Below are positions 45,993 through 56,503 of a stretch of DNA of 64,000 bases, in pieces. Numbering within the stretch: position 1 is the first letter of the stretch; every line of letters begins with the position of its first letter. The stretch is taken from NCBI GenBank assembly GCA_963678255.2, contig CAXXTW010000001.1, forward strand, positions 186,001 through 250,000. Reading direction: 5' to 3'. The notes beneath the pieces were generated by a model. The model was not told the origin of the DNA. It was given only the letters and a program-made list of their open reading frames with translations, and did not search any database. Both the position numbers and the translations under genes were made by a program. Origin of the DNA: G963678255 sp963678255 (GTDB lineage Bacteria > Cloacimonadota > Cloacimonadia > Cloacimonadales > WRIO01).

Positions 45993-48599
45993 ATGCTATC
46001 GGGAAATACCATCAGACAGCAATTTATAGACTTTTTTAAGAGTAAAGAACACGTTTTTGTTCCTTCATCTCCAGTTGTACCCAATGATGATCCGACCTTA
46101 TTATTTACAAATGCAGGGATGAATCAATATAAAAAGTACTTTTTAGGGTTAATGGATGCCCCTTTTAGCCGTGCAGTGAATAGTCAGAAATGTATTCGTG
46201 CTGGTGGCAAACATAATGATCTGGAAGAAGTAGGGAAAGACGGCTACCATCATACATTTTTCGAGATGTTAGGTAATTGGTCATTTGGAGATTATTATAA
46301 AAAAGAGGCGATAGAATGGGCATGGGAATTATTTACAGAAGTATGGAACCTGCCAAAAGAAAAGTTGCATGCAACAGTTCATCAATCTGATCAAGAAGCC
46401 TTTGAATTATGGAAACAAATGACAGATATTAACCCTGACCAAGTTACCTATCACGGAGATAAGGATAATTTTTGGGAAATGGGAGATACAGGGCCATGCG
46501 GACCATGTTCAGAAATCCATTATGATCGAGGAGAAGAGTTTTGTAATTTAAAAGAAGATCCCAATCATGATTGTAAAGTTAATGGTGATTGCCACCGTTA
46601 TATAGAATTGTGGAATCTAGTATTTATGCAATACAATCGTCAGGAAGACAGAACATTAGTTCCATTAAAATATAGATTTGTTGATACAGGAGCTGGATTG
46701 GAACGTATCTGTCAAATCCTTCAAGGTAAAACCTCAAATTATGATACGGATTTATTTGTCCCGATCATTGAGAAAATAGCTGATCTTTCTCAAATGCCAT
46801 ACACTGAGGAAGGCGGAATGGCTCACAGAGTGATAGCTGATCACATTCGTACCCTATGTTTTGCCATTGCTGATGGAGGCATGCCCTCAAATGAAGGCAG
46901 GGGCTATGTTCTCAGACGAATCCTAAGAAGAGCTTCACGTTATGGCAGAATGCTCAATTTTTATCAACCTTTTCTATATAAATTAGTAGAAACATTAGCT
47001 GATCATTTTGGAAATCATTTTACTGAATTAAGAGATCGGTCAGCCTATATCGAGATGATCATCAAGGGAGAAGAAGAAAGATTTAATCAAACTCTTGATC
47101 ATGGCTTAACAAAATTTTCTGAAATAATTAGTACTCTTAAAAGTGATGTCATACCAGGTACAGAAGTCTTTATGCTTTATGACACATTTGGATTTCCACC
47201 TGATTTGACAGCAATTCTGGCAGAAGAACGTCAATTGAAAATAGATGAAGAAGGTTTCAAAGTAGAGATGGAAAAGCAAAAAAGTCGTGCACGAGAGGCT
47301 TCAAATTTTAAATATAAAACAGATGATCTTCAATGGATTAAGATAAAAGAAGATATACCAACAGAATTTGTTGGATACTCAAATCTAAGCTGTCAGTCAG
47401 AACTTGTTAAATATGTATTGCTTGAAGAGAAGAAAATCAGATTAGTATTAACACAAACACCATTTTATGCTGAATCAGGCGGGCAAATATCAGATAAAGG
47501 AAGAATCTTCAATGAGGATGTAGAGATTAAGATTCTAGATGTTCAAAAGGAGCATGATACATTTATTCATATTGGAGAAATTTCCTCAGGTCAAATTAAT
47601 AATAAACCAATAACAGCCATGATAGAATCAGAATACAGGGTTAGCATTGCCAGAAATCATACAGCTACCCATCTTTTACATGAAGCCTTAAAGAGGGTGT
47701 TAGGTGATCATGTTCAACAAAAAGGATCTTTAGTAACACCCACTCATCTAAGATTTGACTTTACTCATTTCAAAGCAATTAGTGAAGATGAATTAGCCAA
47801 GGTAGAAGAAATTGTTAATCATCAAATCAGAGCCTGTTTAGCAGTAAATACATCTATCATGAGTATTGATGAAGCAAAGAGCAAGGGGGCAGTGGCTCTC
47901 TTTGGAGAAAAATATGGAGATCAGGTACGAGTTATCCATATTGGAGACTTTTCTATGGAACTATGCGGAGGAACTCATTTAAAATACACAGGAGAGATCG
48001 GAAGCTTTAAAATTACAACAGAAACTTCCTCAGCAGCTGGGATAAGACGAATTGAAGCCATTACAGGAGTTTCAGCAGAGAAATATTTTAATGAGAAAAT
48101 AGAATTATTGAATAAGATAGGTTCTGCCTTGAATGTTCAGGACAAGATGATCGTTGATAAAATAGAAAAGATACTTTCTGAGTATAAAGGTCTATTACTG
48201 GAGATTGATCAGTTAAAGCGTCTTTCAGCAGGAAATATTATTGATGATTTGATGCAAAATGCTCTAGTCATAGATCAAGTGAAAGTAATAGCTGGTAAGA
48301 TTCAAGTGGCAAGCCTCGAAGATCTGAAAGTATTGGGAGATCAGTTAAGAGATAAAATAAAGAGTGGTATAGGCTTTTTAATATCAGAAATAGAGGGAAA
48401 AGTATCTATGATTTCAATAGTGACAAAGGATTTGATACCCAAATATCATGCAGGAAAAATCATATCAGAATTAGCACCAATAGTTGACGGCAAAGGAGGA
48501 GGAAGACCTGATATGGCGATGGCAGGAGGTAAATCCGTTTCCAACATTCATGAAGTATTAGCGACGCTTCCAAAAATAATTGAAAAATTTAAATCTTGA
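45993..48599 (+). CDS. alaS: Alanyl-tRNA synthetase
   Basis: This 868-residue class II synthetase is of full bacterial length. The N-terminal catalytic domain has LLFTNAGMNQYKKYFLG, RAVNSQKCIRAGGKHNDLEE, HHTFFEMLGNWSFGDYYKKE and the GPCGPCSEIHYDRG motif. The editing domain has the metal motif HTATHLLHEAL and CGGTH. The C-terminal C-Ala domain ends with GKGGGRPDMAMAGG. It charges tRNA-Ala and hydrolyses mischarged Ser/Gly. A terminator follows directly. Confidence 0.98.
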   Translation: MLSGNTIRQQFIDFFKSKEHVFVPSSPVVPNDDPTLLFTNAGMNQYKKYFLGLMDAPFSRAVNSQKCIRAGGKHNDLEEVGKDGYHHTFFEMLGNWSFGDYYKKEAIEWAWELFTEVWNLPKEKLHATVHQSDQEAFELWKQMTDINPDQVTYHGDKDNFWEMGDTGPCGPCSEIHYDRGEEFCNLKEDPNHDCKVNGDCHRYIELWNLVFMQYNRQEDRTLVPLKYRFVDTGAGLERICQILQGKTSNYDTDLFVPIIEKIADLSQMPYTEEGGMAHRVIADHIRTLCFAIADGGMPSNEGRGYVLRRILRRASRYGRMLNFYQPFLYKLVETLADHFGNHFTELRDRSAYIEMIIKGEEERFNQTLDHGLTKFSEIISTLKSDVIPGTEVFMLYDTFGFPPDLTAILAEERQLKIDEEGFKVEMEKQKSRAREASNFKYKTDDLQWIKIKEDIPTEFVGYSNLSCQSELVKYVLLEEKKIRLVLTQTPFYAESGGQISDKGRIFNEDVEIKILDVQKEHDTFIHIGEISSGQINNKPITAMIESEYRVSIARNHTATHLLHEALKRVLGDHVQQKGSLVTPTHLRFDFTHFKAISEDELAKVEEIVNHQIRACLAVNTSIMSIDEAKSKGAVALFGEKYGDQVRVIHIGDFSMELCGGTHLKYTGEIGSFKITTETSSAAGIRRIEAITGVSAEKYFNEKIELLNKIGSALNVQDKMIVDKIEKILSEYKGLLLEIDQLKRLSAGNIIDDLMQNALVIDQVKVIAGKIQVASLEDLKVLGDQLRDKIKSGIGFLISEIEGKVSMISIVTKDLIPKYHAGKIISELAPIVDGKGGGRPDMAMAGGKSVSNIHEVLATLPKIIEKFKS

Positions 48600-48632
48600 C
48601 AAAAGAATAAAACTTTTAATAAATTAAAAATA

Positions 48633-48656
48633 GGGGGCGACTAATCGTCCCCTTTT
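48633..48656 (+). terminator. Rho-independent terminator after alaS
   Basis: GGGGGCGA-CTAA-TCGTCCCC followed by TTTT, 34 bp past the alaS stop and just before the next gene's ribosome site. Confidence 0.8.
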
Positions 48657-48671
48657 GTACAAGGAGTTAAT

Positions 48672-49844
48672 ATGCAATACAGAACTTTCGGAAGAATTCC
48701 ATTTAAGCCTTCAGCATTAGGTTTTGGATTAATGCGATTACCTATGAAAGATGCAGAAAAAGGAATCGTAGATCTTGACGAGACAATCAGAATCGTTCGT
48801 TATGCAATTGATAATGGGGTAAATTATCTAGATACAGCGTATGTCTATCACCGTTCTGAAAGCGAACGGATTCTAAGCGAGATATTAAAAGATGGGTATA
48901 GAGAAAAAGTAAAAATAGCAACAAAGTTTCCTTTATGGTTAATAAAAGAAGAAGCTGATTTAGATCGTATTTTTTTTGAACAACTAGAAAAGATGAAAAC
49001 AGATAAAGTAGATTTTTATTTATTCCATGCAATAAATAAACAAAGATTGGGACAAATAAAAAAGTTTAAAATGATAGATTGGATAGAAAAAAAGAAGAGT
49101 CAGGGATATTTAGATTATTTAGGGTTTTCTTTCCATGACAGCTATAAGGTTTTAAAAAAAACAGTGGATTATTATAATTGGGACTTTTGTCAGTTACAAT
49201 ACAACATAATGGATATCAGAGAGCAAGCAGGACGAGCAGGTGTCAGGTATGCTCATAAGAATGGTTTAGGTGTGATTATTATGGAACCCTTGCGTGGAGG
49301 ACAACTTAGTCAGAATATTAGTCCTGATATTATGAAGCAATGGCAAAAATATGCAAAAATAAATGGAGAAGAGTGCTTCAATCCCATTCAATATATGCTA
49401 GATTGGATATGGAATCATGAAGAAGTCAGCTTAATTTTAAGTGGAATGTCAAATTATGAGCAGGTAGAACAGAACATTATTTTTGCAAATAAATCATCAA
49501 TCAATAAACTTAATGAAAAACAAATCAAAATAATAGATCAGATCAGAAAACTTTATTTCAAAAAAAGAGTAATCCCTTGCACTTTTTGTAATTACTGCTC
49601 AGATTGTCCCCAAAAAATAGCAATTCCTTATATATTTGATTTAACCAATCAAATTAAGCGTTATGATAATATTGACAAACCTCGCATGGGATATCAATTT
49701 ATTGATAAAGAAATCCGAGCTAGTGCGTGTATTGATTGTAAATTATGTGATAGTCTTTGTCCACAGAAGATAGAGATTAGTTCATTGATAAAAAAATGCA
49801 AAGCTGTTTTTGAAGATTTAGAAGACTTTGGGAGTCACTTTTAA
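48672..49844 (+). CDS. Aldo/keto reductase with C-terminal [4Fe-4S] domain
   Basis: The 390-residue protein has the AKR barrel with LGFGLMRLPM, NYLDTAYVYHRSE (catalytic Asp and Tyr), DFYLFHAINKQR and the NADPH-region ILSGMSNYEQVEQN. The C-terminus adds cysteine clusters CTFCNYCSDCPQKI and CIDCKLCDSLCPQKI, the second a full C-x2-C-x2-C-x3-C ferredoxin motif. This branch of AKRs is common in anaerobes; substrate is not established. AAGGAG precedes the ATG. Confidence 0.9.
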   Translation: MQYRTFGRIPFKPSALGFGLMRLPMKDAEKGIVDLDETIRIVRYAIDNGVNYLDTAYVYHRSESERILSEILKDGYREKVKIATKFPLWLIKEEADLDRIFFEQLEKMKTDKVDFYLFHAINKQRLGQIKKFKMIDWIEKKKSQGYLDYLGFSFHDSYKVLKKTVDYYNWDFCQLQYNIMDIREQAGRAGVRYAHKNGLGVIIMEPLRGGQLSQNISPDIMKQWQKYAKINGEECFNPIQYMLDWIWNHEEVSLILSGMSNYEQVEQNIIFANKSSINKLNEKQIKIIDQIRKLYFKKRVIPCTFCNYCSDCPQKIAIPYIFDLTNQIKRYDNIDKPRMGYQFIDKEIRASACIDCKLCDSLCPQKIEISSLIKKCKAVFEDLEDFGSHF

Positions 49845-49847
49845 ACC

Positions 49848-51251
49848 ATGAAAATTTTAATTATACAATTAGCAAAATTTGGAGATATTATTCAAACTTT
49901 GCCAGTTTATCAGGAGATATTAAATAGCTATCCTACTGCAGAAATTTATTTTCTCTATAGTGAATTGTTTGATGATCTCATGCCAGTCATTGAGATCAAA
50001 AACCCTCTTAGCGTTAATTTGGATTTAATAGCAGAATTCAAAAATAACACATTTTTTCTAAAAGAAGGACAAGAAAGCCAACGACTAATATCTTCTTTGA
50101 AAGAAAAGAATTTTGATTTGGTTTATAATTTTAACTCGATACCATTATGTAAGAGTATCTCTCAATCTCTAAATACCATTTGCAGAGGCTTTGGTGCATC
50201 TGATGAGATCAGTCTATCATTTCAAACTTTTGTACTTTCCTTCATTAAAACAAGGAAGTTAAACACTTTAAATTTGGTAGATATATTTAAAATATTCCAT
50301 AGAATTCATAAGAATAGTAATTCTGAACCATTTTTTTCAATACAATCCAATAAAAACCAAAATCAAAAAAAGGTTGTTTTTCAATTAGGTTCTCGTAATT
50401 CACGCAGACAACAAAGTTGTGAAAACTATGCCCAAATGGGAAAAGTATTTATAGAGAATAATTGGGAAGTTATATTAACAGGCACGAAACCAGAATTAGA
50501 ACAAGCACAAGAATTTATCAGGTTACTAAATCATTCAGATAAAATTACTAATAAAGTGGGAGAGACTAGTTTTTCTGAGCTTAAATCCATACTTCAGAAA
50601 GCAGATTTGTTGATAACAGGAGATACAGGAACAATGCATTTTGCGGGATTGTATGGAGTAAAAACACTGGTTGTATTCAACGGCACGGCTTACCCATATG
50701 AAACTCTGACTTACAATTCAAATGCTTACGCATTATTTCCTAACTTTGAAACCTGTGAAAACTACCCTTGTCCAGAAAACGGAGAATGTCATATAACAGA
50801 TAAGTGTTCTGATTTAAATTTAATAAAAGAAGCAAAATACATATTAAATCTAAATGATCAAACAGATTTGTATAAAACATCGTATGACAATTTAGGGCAG
50901 ATGATAATTCCAGTGAGCAAGACAACAATGGATTTAGATTTATTTATAGCCCTACAATGGAGAAAATTTACAGGAATATATTACCTGAATAATAAGATAG
51001 ATCTTTCAAAAATTAAAACTTCTTATGAAATACCAGAGATTTTATTCAGTAATTTTCAATCCTTATTAGACCGAGAATTAATGCTCTTAGACCAGTTGGA
51101 TATCCAAGAGCTAGATTTTTCTCTCATATTGATTAACTTCAGAATTCTGGCACCTTTGCTGATGTATTTTTATATGAATCAGAAAGACAAACATTTTATT
51201 GGAGCTTCATTAGATTTCTTTAAAACTCTCTCAGTGAAAAATTCACTTTAA
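49848..51251 (+). CDS. Glycosyltransferase family 9 (heptosyltransferase-like)
   Basis: This 467-residue protein starts KILIIQLAKFGDIIQTLPV, the GT9 N-terminal glycine/aspartate motif. The C-terminal Rossmann half has VVFQLGSRNSRRQQ, ITGDTGTMHFAGLYGVKTLV (the GDTGxxHxA motif) and a cysteine-bearing CENYPCPENGECHITDKC segment. The last ~120 residues are an extra helical region. It probably adds heptose or another sugar to lipopolysaccharide or a surface glycan. It lies 3 nt after the reductase stop. Confidence 0.87.
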   Translation: MKILIIQLAKFGDIIQTLPVYQEILNSYPTAEIYFLYSELFDDLMPVIEIKNPLSVNLDLIAEFKNNTFFLKEGQESQRLISSLKEKNFDLVYNFNSIPLCKSISQSLNTICRGFGASDEISLSFQTFVLSFIKTRKLNTLNLVDIFKIFHRIHKNSNSEPFFSIQSNKNQNQKKVVFQLGSRNSRRQQSCENYAQMGKVFIENNWEVILTGTKPELEQAQEFIRLLNHSDKITNKVGETSFSELKSILQKADLLITGDTGTMHFAGLYGVKTLVVFNGTAYPYETLTYNSNAYALFPNFETCENYPCPENGECHITDKCSDLNLIKEAKYILNLNDQTDLYKTSYDNLGQMIIPVSKTTMDLDLFIALQWRKFTGIYYLNNKIDLSKIKTSYEIPEILFSNFQSLLDRELMLLDQLDIQELDFSLILINFRILAPLLMYFYMNQKDKHFIGASLDFFKTLSVKNSL

Positions 51252-51285
51252 AAAACTGAGAGAGTTTATATTTATTTTTACAGAT
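51225..51285 (+). terminator. Terminator overlapping the GT9 stop
   Basis: A 13-bp inverted repeat AAACTCTCTCAGT ... ACTGAGAGAGTTT spans the end of the coding region and is followed by a T-rich run (TATATTTATTTTT). Confidence 0.65.
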
Positions 51286-51303
51286 TAACCAGATGGACAT
51301 TTT

Positions 51304-51984
51304 ATGGAGACAAAAGATCACATAATGGGACATCGTTCCAGATTACGACAAAGATATGAAAAAGATGGATTGAATGGATTTTTACCTCATGAAGTCTTGG
51401 AGTTACTTTTATTTTATACCTATCCTCGACGAGATACGAAAGTCATAGCAAAAAAAGCATTATCTCATTTTCATAACAATCTACATAAATTAGTACATGC
51501 TAGCGTATCAGAGCTTAAAGAATCAGGAGTGAGCGAAAATTCTGCGGTATTAATTAAGCTTATCAGAGATGCATTTTTATATCAACAAAAGCTCTCTCTG
51601 ATAAAAAGTGACTTTATTACTTCGAGTAATGATGTTTATAATTACTGTAAAAACTATTTTAAAGGTATGCAGATAGAAGAATTTAAAGTAATATTTCTTA
51701 ATACAGCAAATCATATCCTCACTGAAGAAAGCCTTTTTCAAGGTACAGTTAACGAATCAAGAGTTTATATTCGAAAAATTCTGGAACGGTGCTTAAATCA
51801 TAGTGCATCTCAGGTATTACTGGTTCATAATCATCCAACAGGAAATTTGAAACCCTCAGAATCTGATCTGGCAATCACTAATAAAATAAAGGAAGCTCTT
51901 GCCCTGTATGAAATTAGGATATTAGATCATTTAATAATAGGTGATAATGATTTTTACTCTTTTAAAGAAAATGGATTTCTTTAA
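51304..51984 (+). CDS. radC: RadC-family JAB-domain protein
   Basis: This 226-residue protein has an N-terminal helix-hairpin-helix-type region (GHRSRLRQRYEKDGLNGFLP, ELLLFYTYPRRDTK). The C-terminal JAMM/MPN metalloprotease-like domain has ESLFQGTVNESRVYIRKILE and the metal motif HNHPTGNLKPSESDLAIT. The ILDHLIIGDNDFYSFKENG ending is diagnostic. Despite the name, a DNA-repair role for RadC is unproven. It starts 52 nt after GT9, beyond a terminator. Confidence 0.95.
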   Translation: METKDHIMGHRSRLRQRYEKDGLNGFLPHEVLELLLFYTYPRRDTKVIAKKALSHFHNNLHKLVHASVSELKESGVSENSAVLIKLIRDAFLYQQKLSLIKSDFITSSNDVYNYCKNYFKGMQIEEFKVIFLNTANHILTEESLFQGTVNESRVYIRKILERCLNHSASQVLLVHNHPTGNLKPSESDLAITNKIKEALALYEIRILDHLIIGDNDFYSFKENGFL

Positions 51985-51992
51985 AAAAAATA

Positions 51993-52021
51993 TTGACTTA
52001 ATAAATTGATTTTACTATCTT
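51993..52021 (+). promoter_or_regulatory. Sigma-70-like promoter of GLUG-repeat protein gene
   Basis: TTGACT (51993-51998), 17-bp spacer, TATCTT (52016-52021), followed by GGAGGAA at about 52037 and the ATG at 52046. Confidence 0.55.
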
Positions 52022-52045
52022 TAAAAATTATTTCTTGGAGGAATT

Positions 52046-54625
52046 ATGAAAAAAACAGCTATTATGTTTATGCTACTGCTTATGTCAGTAATTCTTTTTG
52101 GCCAAGTGGCAATGTTTCCGAATGGTGATGGAACGAATAGCAATCCATATCAAATTTCTACTATCGAAAATCTTTACTGGATTTCAATCACAGATAGTGT
52201 CTGGAATGCGTCTTTTATTCAAACGAGTGATATAGATGCAACACTATCATTCAATTGGAATAATGGAGAAGGCTGGAATCCAATTGGTAATTCTACAACT
52301 CCTTTCACTGGTAATTACAATGGTCAGGGTTTTCAAATTATTAGTCTGACTATTAATAAACCAACAACTGATAATATTGGTATGTTTGGTAAAACAGGGA
52401 AAGCGACAGGATCACCAAGCGGAGCTGTTATCAGAAATCTGGGATTAAACAGTATCACAGTTTATGGTCAAAATTATGTTGGCTCTTTAATTGGTTATTG
52501 TAATGATAACTCGACTGCACAAAATTGTTCAAGTTCAGGATACATTACAGGAAATACTAATATTGGCGGATTGATAGGAAGCACAGGATTAAATTCATCT
52601 GTCACATGCTCATATAGTATAGCGGATATCCATGGGAATAATTTTATAGGTGGATTGATAGGACAAAATAGTAATTCAACAATACAAAATTCTTATTGTT
52701 TAGGTAATATAATTAGAAATGCAGGAAGTTTAACTGTTAGTATAGGTGGTTTTGTCGGGAATAATGATACAGGAACTATTCAATATTGTTATAGCACTGG
52801 TCATGTATCTTTTGAAGGAGAAACAATACAACCCATTAACAGAGGATTTGCAGGCGCTAATTTAGGGACATGCACTTATACAGCGAATTATTTTGATAAT
52901 ATTACTTCCGGTCAAACTGCCTCAAAACAAGCAGTCTTTTCAGCAGCAATGTCTAAATCTACTGAAGAAATGAAACATTATCTGATTTTTACAACCACAG
53001 GTTGGGCTTTTATCGAAAACAATTCTTTAGATACATACTGGAATATTGGCAACAATCATAATAATGGATATCCTTATCTTAAATGGCAATACCCTGATGA
53101 TCCAATTCCAATTTATGATGGAATAGAGCCAGCAGGTGATGGAAGCTCTCAAAACCCCTATTTAATCGCATCGATTGATAATCTAAGATGGATGGTGCAA
53201 TTCTCAAATAGATGGAGTTCTTCCTATGCTCAAACTGCAGATATTGATGCAATATCCACCATCAATTGGAATGATGGAGGCACTTCTACTGATATTAACG
53301 AAGGATGGATCCCTGCAGGTAATGCAATCGTACCTTTTTCAGGAAGTTATGATGGTCAAAAACATATAATCTCAAATCTGTATTGCTATCGTCCTACTAC
53401 TGATAATATTGGTATTTTTGGATATACCTATTATGCTTATGTTATGGATTTGGGTGCTAAGAATGTTAATTTTACTGGTGCATCCAGTGTTGGTGGATTG
53501 ATAGGATGGAATTTTCACACTCCTGTTCAAGAATCATTCTCAACTGGAATCGTCAAAGGAATCTTCAGAATTGGTGGATTGATTGGTTGGAATTATTCCT
53601 TAAATACAAATCATCCGAGTACTATTGTCAATTGTTACAGTCATTCTAATGTCGTTAGAATATCTGATAATTATGAAGCTGTAGGTGGATTTATTGGATT
53701 TAATTTTAATAGTGATGTTCATTATTGTTATAGTATCGGTAATGTAACTTATCAAGGTTCAACAAATCCAACTAATAGAGGATTTCTTGGAGCTGGTAGC
53801 GGTGGTTCAGTTTTTATTTCTAATTATTTTGATATAGAGACTTCTGAGCAAAATGCAACTACACAGTCAACAAACTCTGCTATTGGAAAATTAACCTCGG
53901 AAATGCAATCAATAAATACTTATACAAACTGGAATTTCATTAATATCTGGACTATTCAAAGCACTTTAAATAATGGATATCCTTATTTTATCTGGCAAAC
54001 AGACATTGTTCCCACCTTACCTGTTACGTTATCTTTATTTAATGCTGTGTTAAATGGTTCAAACACTGTTTCATTACAGTGGATAACTCAGTCAGAGAGC
54101 AACCTTTCCGGATATACGATCTATCGTTCAAATTCTAACCTTGTCAATCAGGCTGTAAAAATTAGCAATTTAATACCTGCAAACAATTCTTCAAATGAAA
54201 CAATCTATGATTATACAGACATTGAAGTCATCCCAAATAATACCTATTTCTACTGGATAGTTGCCACGGAATTAAATGGTCATTCGGAATGGTATGGATA
54301 TTCTTCGGTTACAGTTAATGAAAATTCAACAAATCCTACACCAGTTTTCTCAGAATTAAAAAATATCTATCCGAACCCCTTTAAACCTGCTTTTTCGAAT
54401 ACTACAATAACTTGTAATGTGAAAGAAAATGAAACTGCCAACCTGTCAATATACAATATCAAAGGACAAAAAGTAAAATCATTTACGGCAATTAAATCAG
54501 GTTCTCACCAATTACAATGGAATGGGAAAGACAACAATGGTAATAGATGTCCATCAGGAACATACTTTTATCACTTTAGCAGTCCGACAATATCCTCTGT
54601 CAAAAAAATCATTTTGATAAAATAG
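52046..54625 (+). CDS. Secreted GLUG-repeat surface protein with type IX-like sorting domain
   Basis: This 859-residue protein has a signal peptide (KKTAIMFMLLLMSVILFG). Two homologous halves of about 320 residues each open with GDGTNSNPYQISTIENLYWI and GDGSSQNPYLIASIDNLRWM. Each contains GLUG-type turns (VGSLIGYCNDN, IGGLIGS, FIGGLIGQN; VGGLIGWN, IGGLIGWN) that build a beta-solenoid. A fibronectin-III-like segment (about 655-765) precedes the sorting tail (IYPNPFKP, SIYNIKGQKV, WNGKDNNGNRCPSGTYFYHF). There is no enzymatic motif; an adhesive or structural cell-surface role is likely. Confidence 0.87.
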   Translation: MKKTAIMFMLLLMSVILFGQVAMFPNGDGTNSNPYQISTIENLYWISITDSVWNASFIQTSDIDATLSFNWNNGEGWNPIGNSTTPFTGNYNGQGFQIISLTINKPTTDNIGMFGKTGKATGSPSGAVIRNLGLNSITVYGQNYVGSLIGYCNDNSTAQNCSSSGYITGNTNIGGLIGSTGLNSSVTCSYSIADIHGNNFIGGLIGQNSNSTIQNSYCLGNIIRNAGSLTVSIGGFVGNNDTGTIQYCYSTGHVSFEGETIQPINRGFAGANLGTCTYTANYFDNITSGQTASKQAVFSAAMSKSTEEMKHYLIFTTTGWAFIENNSLDTYWNIGNNHNNGYPYLKWQYPDDPIPIYDGIEPAGDGSSQNPYLIASIDNLRWMVQFSNRWSSSYAQTADIDAISTINWNDGGTSTDINEGWIPAGNAIVPFSGSYDGQKHIISNLYCYRPTTDNIGIFGYTYYAYVMDLGAKNVNFTGASSVGGLIGWNFHTPVQESFSTGIVKGIFRIGGLIGWNYSLNTNHPSTIVNCYSHSNVVRISDNYEAVGGFIGFNFNSDVHYCYSIGNVTYQGSTNPTNRGFLGAGSGGSVFISNYFDIETSEQNATTQSTNSAIGKLTSEMQSINTYTNWNFINIWTIQSTLNNGYPYFIWQTDIVPTLPVTLSLFNAVLNGSNTVSLQWITQSESNLSGYTIYRSNSNLVNQAVKISNLIPANNSSNETIYDYTDIEVIPNNTYFYWIVATELNGHSEWYGYSSVTVNENSTNPTPVFSELKNIYPNPFKPAFSNTTITCNVKENETANLSIYNIKGQKVKSFTAIKSGSHQLQWNGKDNNGNRCPSGTYFYHFSSPTISSVKKIILIK

Positions 54626-54635
54626 ATTAAAGCTT

Positions 54636-54666
54636 AAAGGCGGATGTTAAGTCCGCCTTTTTTATT
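54636..54666. terminator. Rho-independent terminator between convergent genes
   Basis: AAAGGCGGA-TGTTAAG-TCCGCCTTT followed by TTTT on the plus strand, between the GLUG protein and the leftward ABC gene. Confidence 0.85.
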
Positions 54667-56494
54667 AAGAACACTCTTCGATTTCTTTTTCTTTTTCCTG
54701 TAAAAATTGACGAGTATAAAGCTGATAATAATATCCTTTATTAAGAATTAACTCTCTGTGTTTACCCATTTCAACTATTTTACCACTTTTTAAAACAACG
54801 ATCTTATCTGCATCAATTATAGTAGATAAACGGTGAGCCACAATTATTGACGTTCTGTTTTTTAACACTTTTCTGATAGCATTTTGAATCAATTTCTCCA
54901 TCTCAGTATCAATAGAAGAGGTTGCTTCGTCTAAAATGAATATTGCAGGATTGGTGATTATTGCTCTGGCAAAAGATACTAATTGTTTCTGGCCAGTTGA
55001 CAAACCATTCCCTCCCTCTCCTACTTTTGAATCATAACCTTTTTCCATTGAAGAAATAAACTCATCAGCCTGAACAATTTTAGAAGCTCTGATTATCTCA
55101 TCATCATTTGCATTTAAATTCCCATATTGAATATTTTCTTTAATTGTTCCACTAAATAAATGAGGTGTTTGCAATACATAACCGAGATTGGAATGTAACC
55201 AATGTAAAGCTCTGTCTCTATATTCAACCCCATCTATCAGAATTTCTCCGCTCTCTGGTTCATAAAACCGACAAATCAAATTCACTAATGTTGTTTTCCC
55301 TGACCCAGTCTCACCAACTAAAGCAACTGTTTCACCAGCTTTAATCTTCAAATTAAATCCATCTAAAACTCTTTCACCATCCTTGTATTTGAAACAAATA
55401 TCCTTAAACTCAATCTGTCCTTTTAGATCTGGGTATTCGCTTACTTTTGGTTGATAAAGAGTGCCATATTTCTCTATTACCTTATCATGATCTTTGATTT
55501 CAACTTCTGTCTCTAGTAAAGTTAACAATCTTTCTGCTGCTGCTTGAGCACCTTGTAATTCAGCAAACATTCTGGCTAACTCATAGATTGGATCAAAAAA
55601 TTGTACGGTATATTGGATAAAAGCCAAAAGAGTGCCTATTGAGATAGCTTGAATTAATAACAAGCTCCCACCTTTCCAGAGAACAAGTCCTGTACCTATG
55701 GCTCCAAGGGTTAATACAATAGGCATAAACAAGGATGAAAAAATTGCTGCCTGAACTGATGATTTATACATGGATTCAGTAGTGTTTTTAAACTCCTCAA
55801 GATTCAAATCCTCGCGTACAAGCGTTTTTGAGGTTCTTGCGCCAACAATACCCTCATTTATCATATTAGTCATCTTAGAGTTGATTTTACGAACCTGACG
55901 ATAATTCTTTAATATCCTCTTCTGAAACCAAACACTAACAACAGCTAAGATGGGAGTTACAGATAAACTTATTAATGCAAGTTTCCAGTTCATCCAAAAC
56001 ATTACACAGATAATACCAGTCATCATAGATATACCCCATGACATATCAACTAATCCCCATGCTAATGTCTCACTCAAACGTGTACTATCTGAAGTCATTC
56101 TTGACATAATCCAGCCAATGGGTGTTTGATCATAATAGGAATAAGACAATTCCTGTAATTTCTGAAAGCCTTTCTTTCTAATGTCATAACTTACACCCAT
56201 TTCCACCTTACCTGCAATTACAATCAAATAATAAATGTTCAAAGCTTGCAAAATAATCATTACTGCAAATATTATTGAAAACTTTGGTAATCCATCAAGA
56301 GACCTTGGAACTACAAAATTATCCACTGCATACTTTGTAAACATTGGAAATGCAGCGTCAACTCCAGCATTTAAAACCATGATACCTGCTAATATTATCA
56401 TAAATTTCTTGTAAGGCAAAACATAGTTCAAGAGCTTTTTCCAAGATTTCCAATCTAAATTTTTTGTATATTCTTTTTCTTCCCATTCTATCAT
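54665..56494 (-). CDS. ABC exporter half-transporter, second pair (canonical Walker B partner)
   Basis: This 609-residue six-helix ABC exporter subunit has ATPase motifs Walker A GETGSGKTT, a degenerate signature LSTGQKQ, Walker B FILDEATSSIDTE with the catalytic Glu, and AHRLS. It lacks the large extracytoplasmic insertion found in the 706-residue subunit at 24285-26405. It is the second gene of a leftward operon, 9 nt after its partner. Together they form a heterodimeric exporter. Confidence 0.9.
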   Translation of the reverse strand: MIEWEEKEYTKNLDWKSWKKLLNYVLPYKKFMIILAGIMVLNAGVDAAFPMFTKYAVDNFVVPRSLDGLPKFSIIFAVMIILQALNIYYLIVIAGKVEMGVSYDIRKKGFQKLQELSYSYYDQTPIGWIMSRMTSDSTRLSETLAWGLVDMSWGISMMTGIICVMFWMNWKLALISLSVTPILAVVSVWFQKRILKNYRQVRKINSKMTNMINEGIVGARTSKTLVREDLNLEEFKNTTESMYKSSVQAAIFSSLFMPIVLTLGAIGTGLVLWKGGSLLLIQAISIGTLLAFIQYTVQFFDPIYELARMFAELQGAQAAAERLLTLLETEVEIKDHDKVIEKYGTLYQPKVSEYPDLKGQIEFKDICFKYKDGERVLDGFNLKIKAGETVALVGETGSGKTTLVNLICRFYEPESGEILIDGVEYRDRALHWLHSNLGYVLQTPHLFSGTIKENIQYGNLNANDDEIIRASKIVQADEFISSMEKGYDSKVGEGGNGLSTGQKQLVSFARAIITNPAIFILDEATSSIDTEMEKLIQNAIRKVLKNRTSIIVAHRLSTIIDADKIVVLKSGKIVEMGKHRELILNKGYYYQLYTRQFLQEKEKEIEECS

Positions 56495-56503
56495 TTTTAC
56501 TCC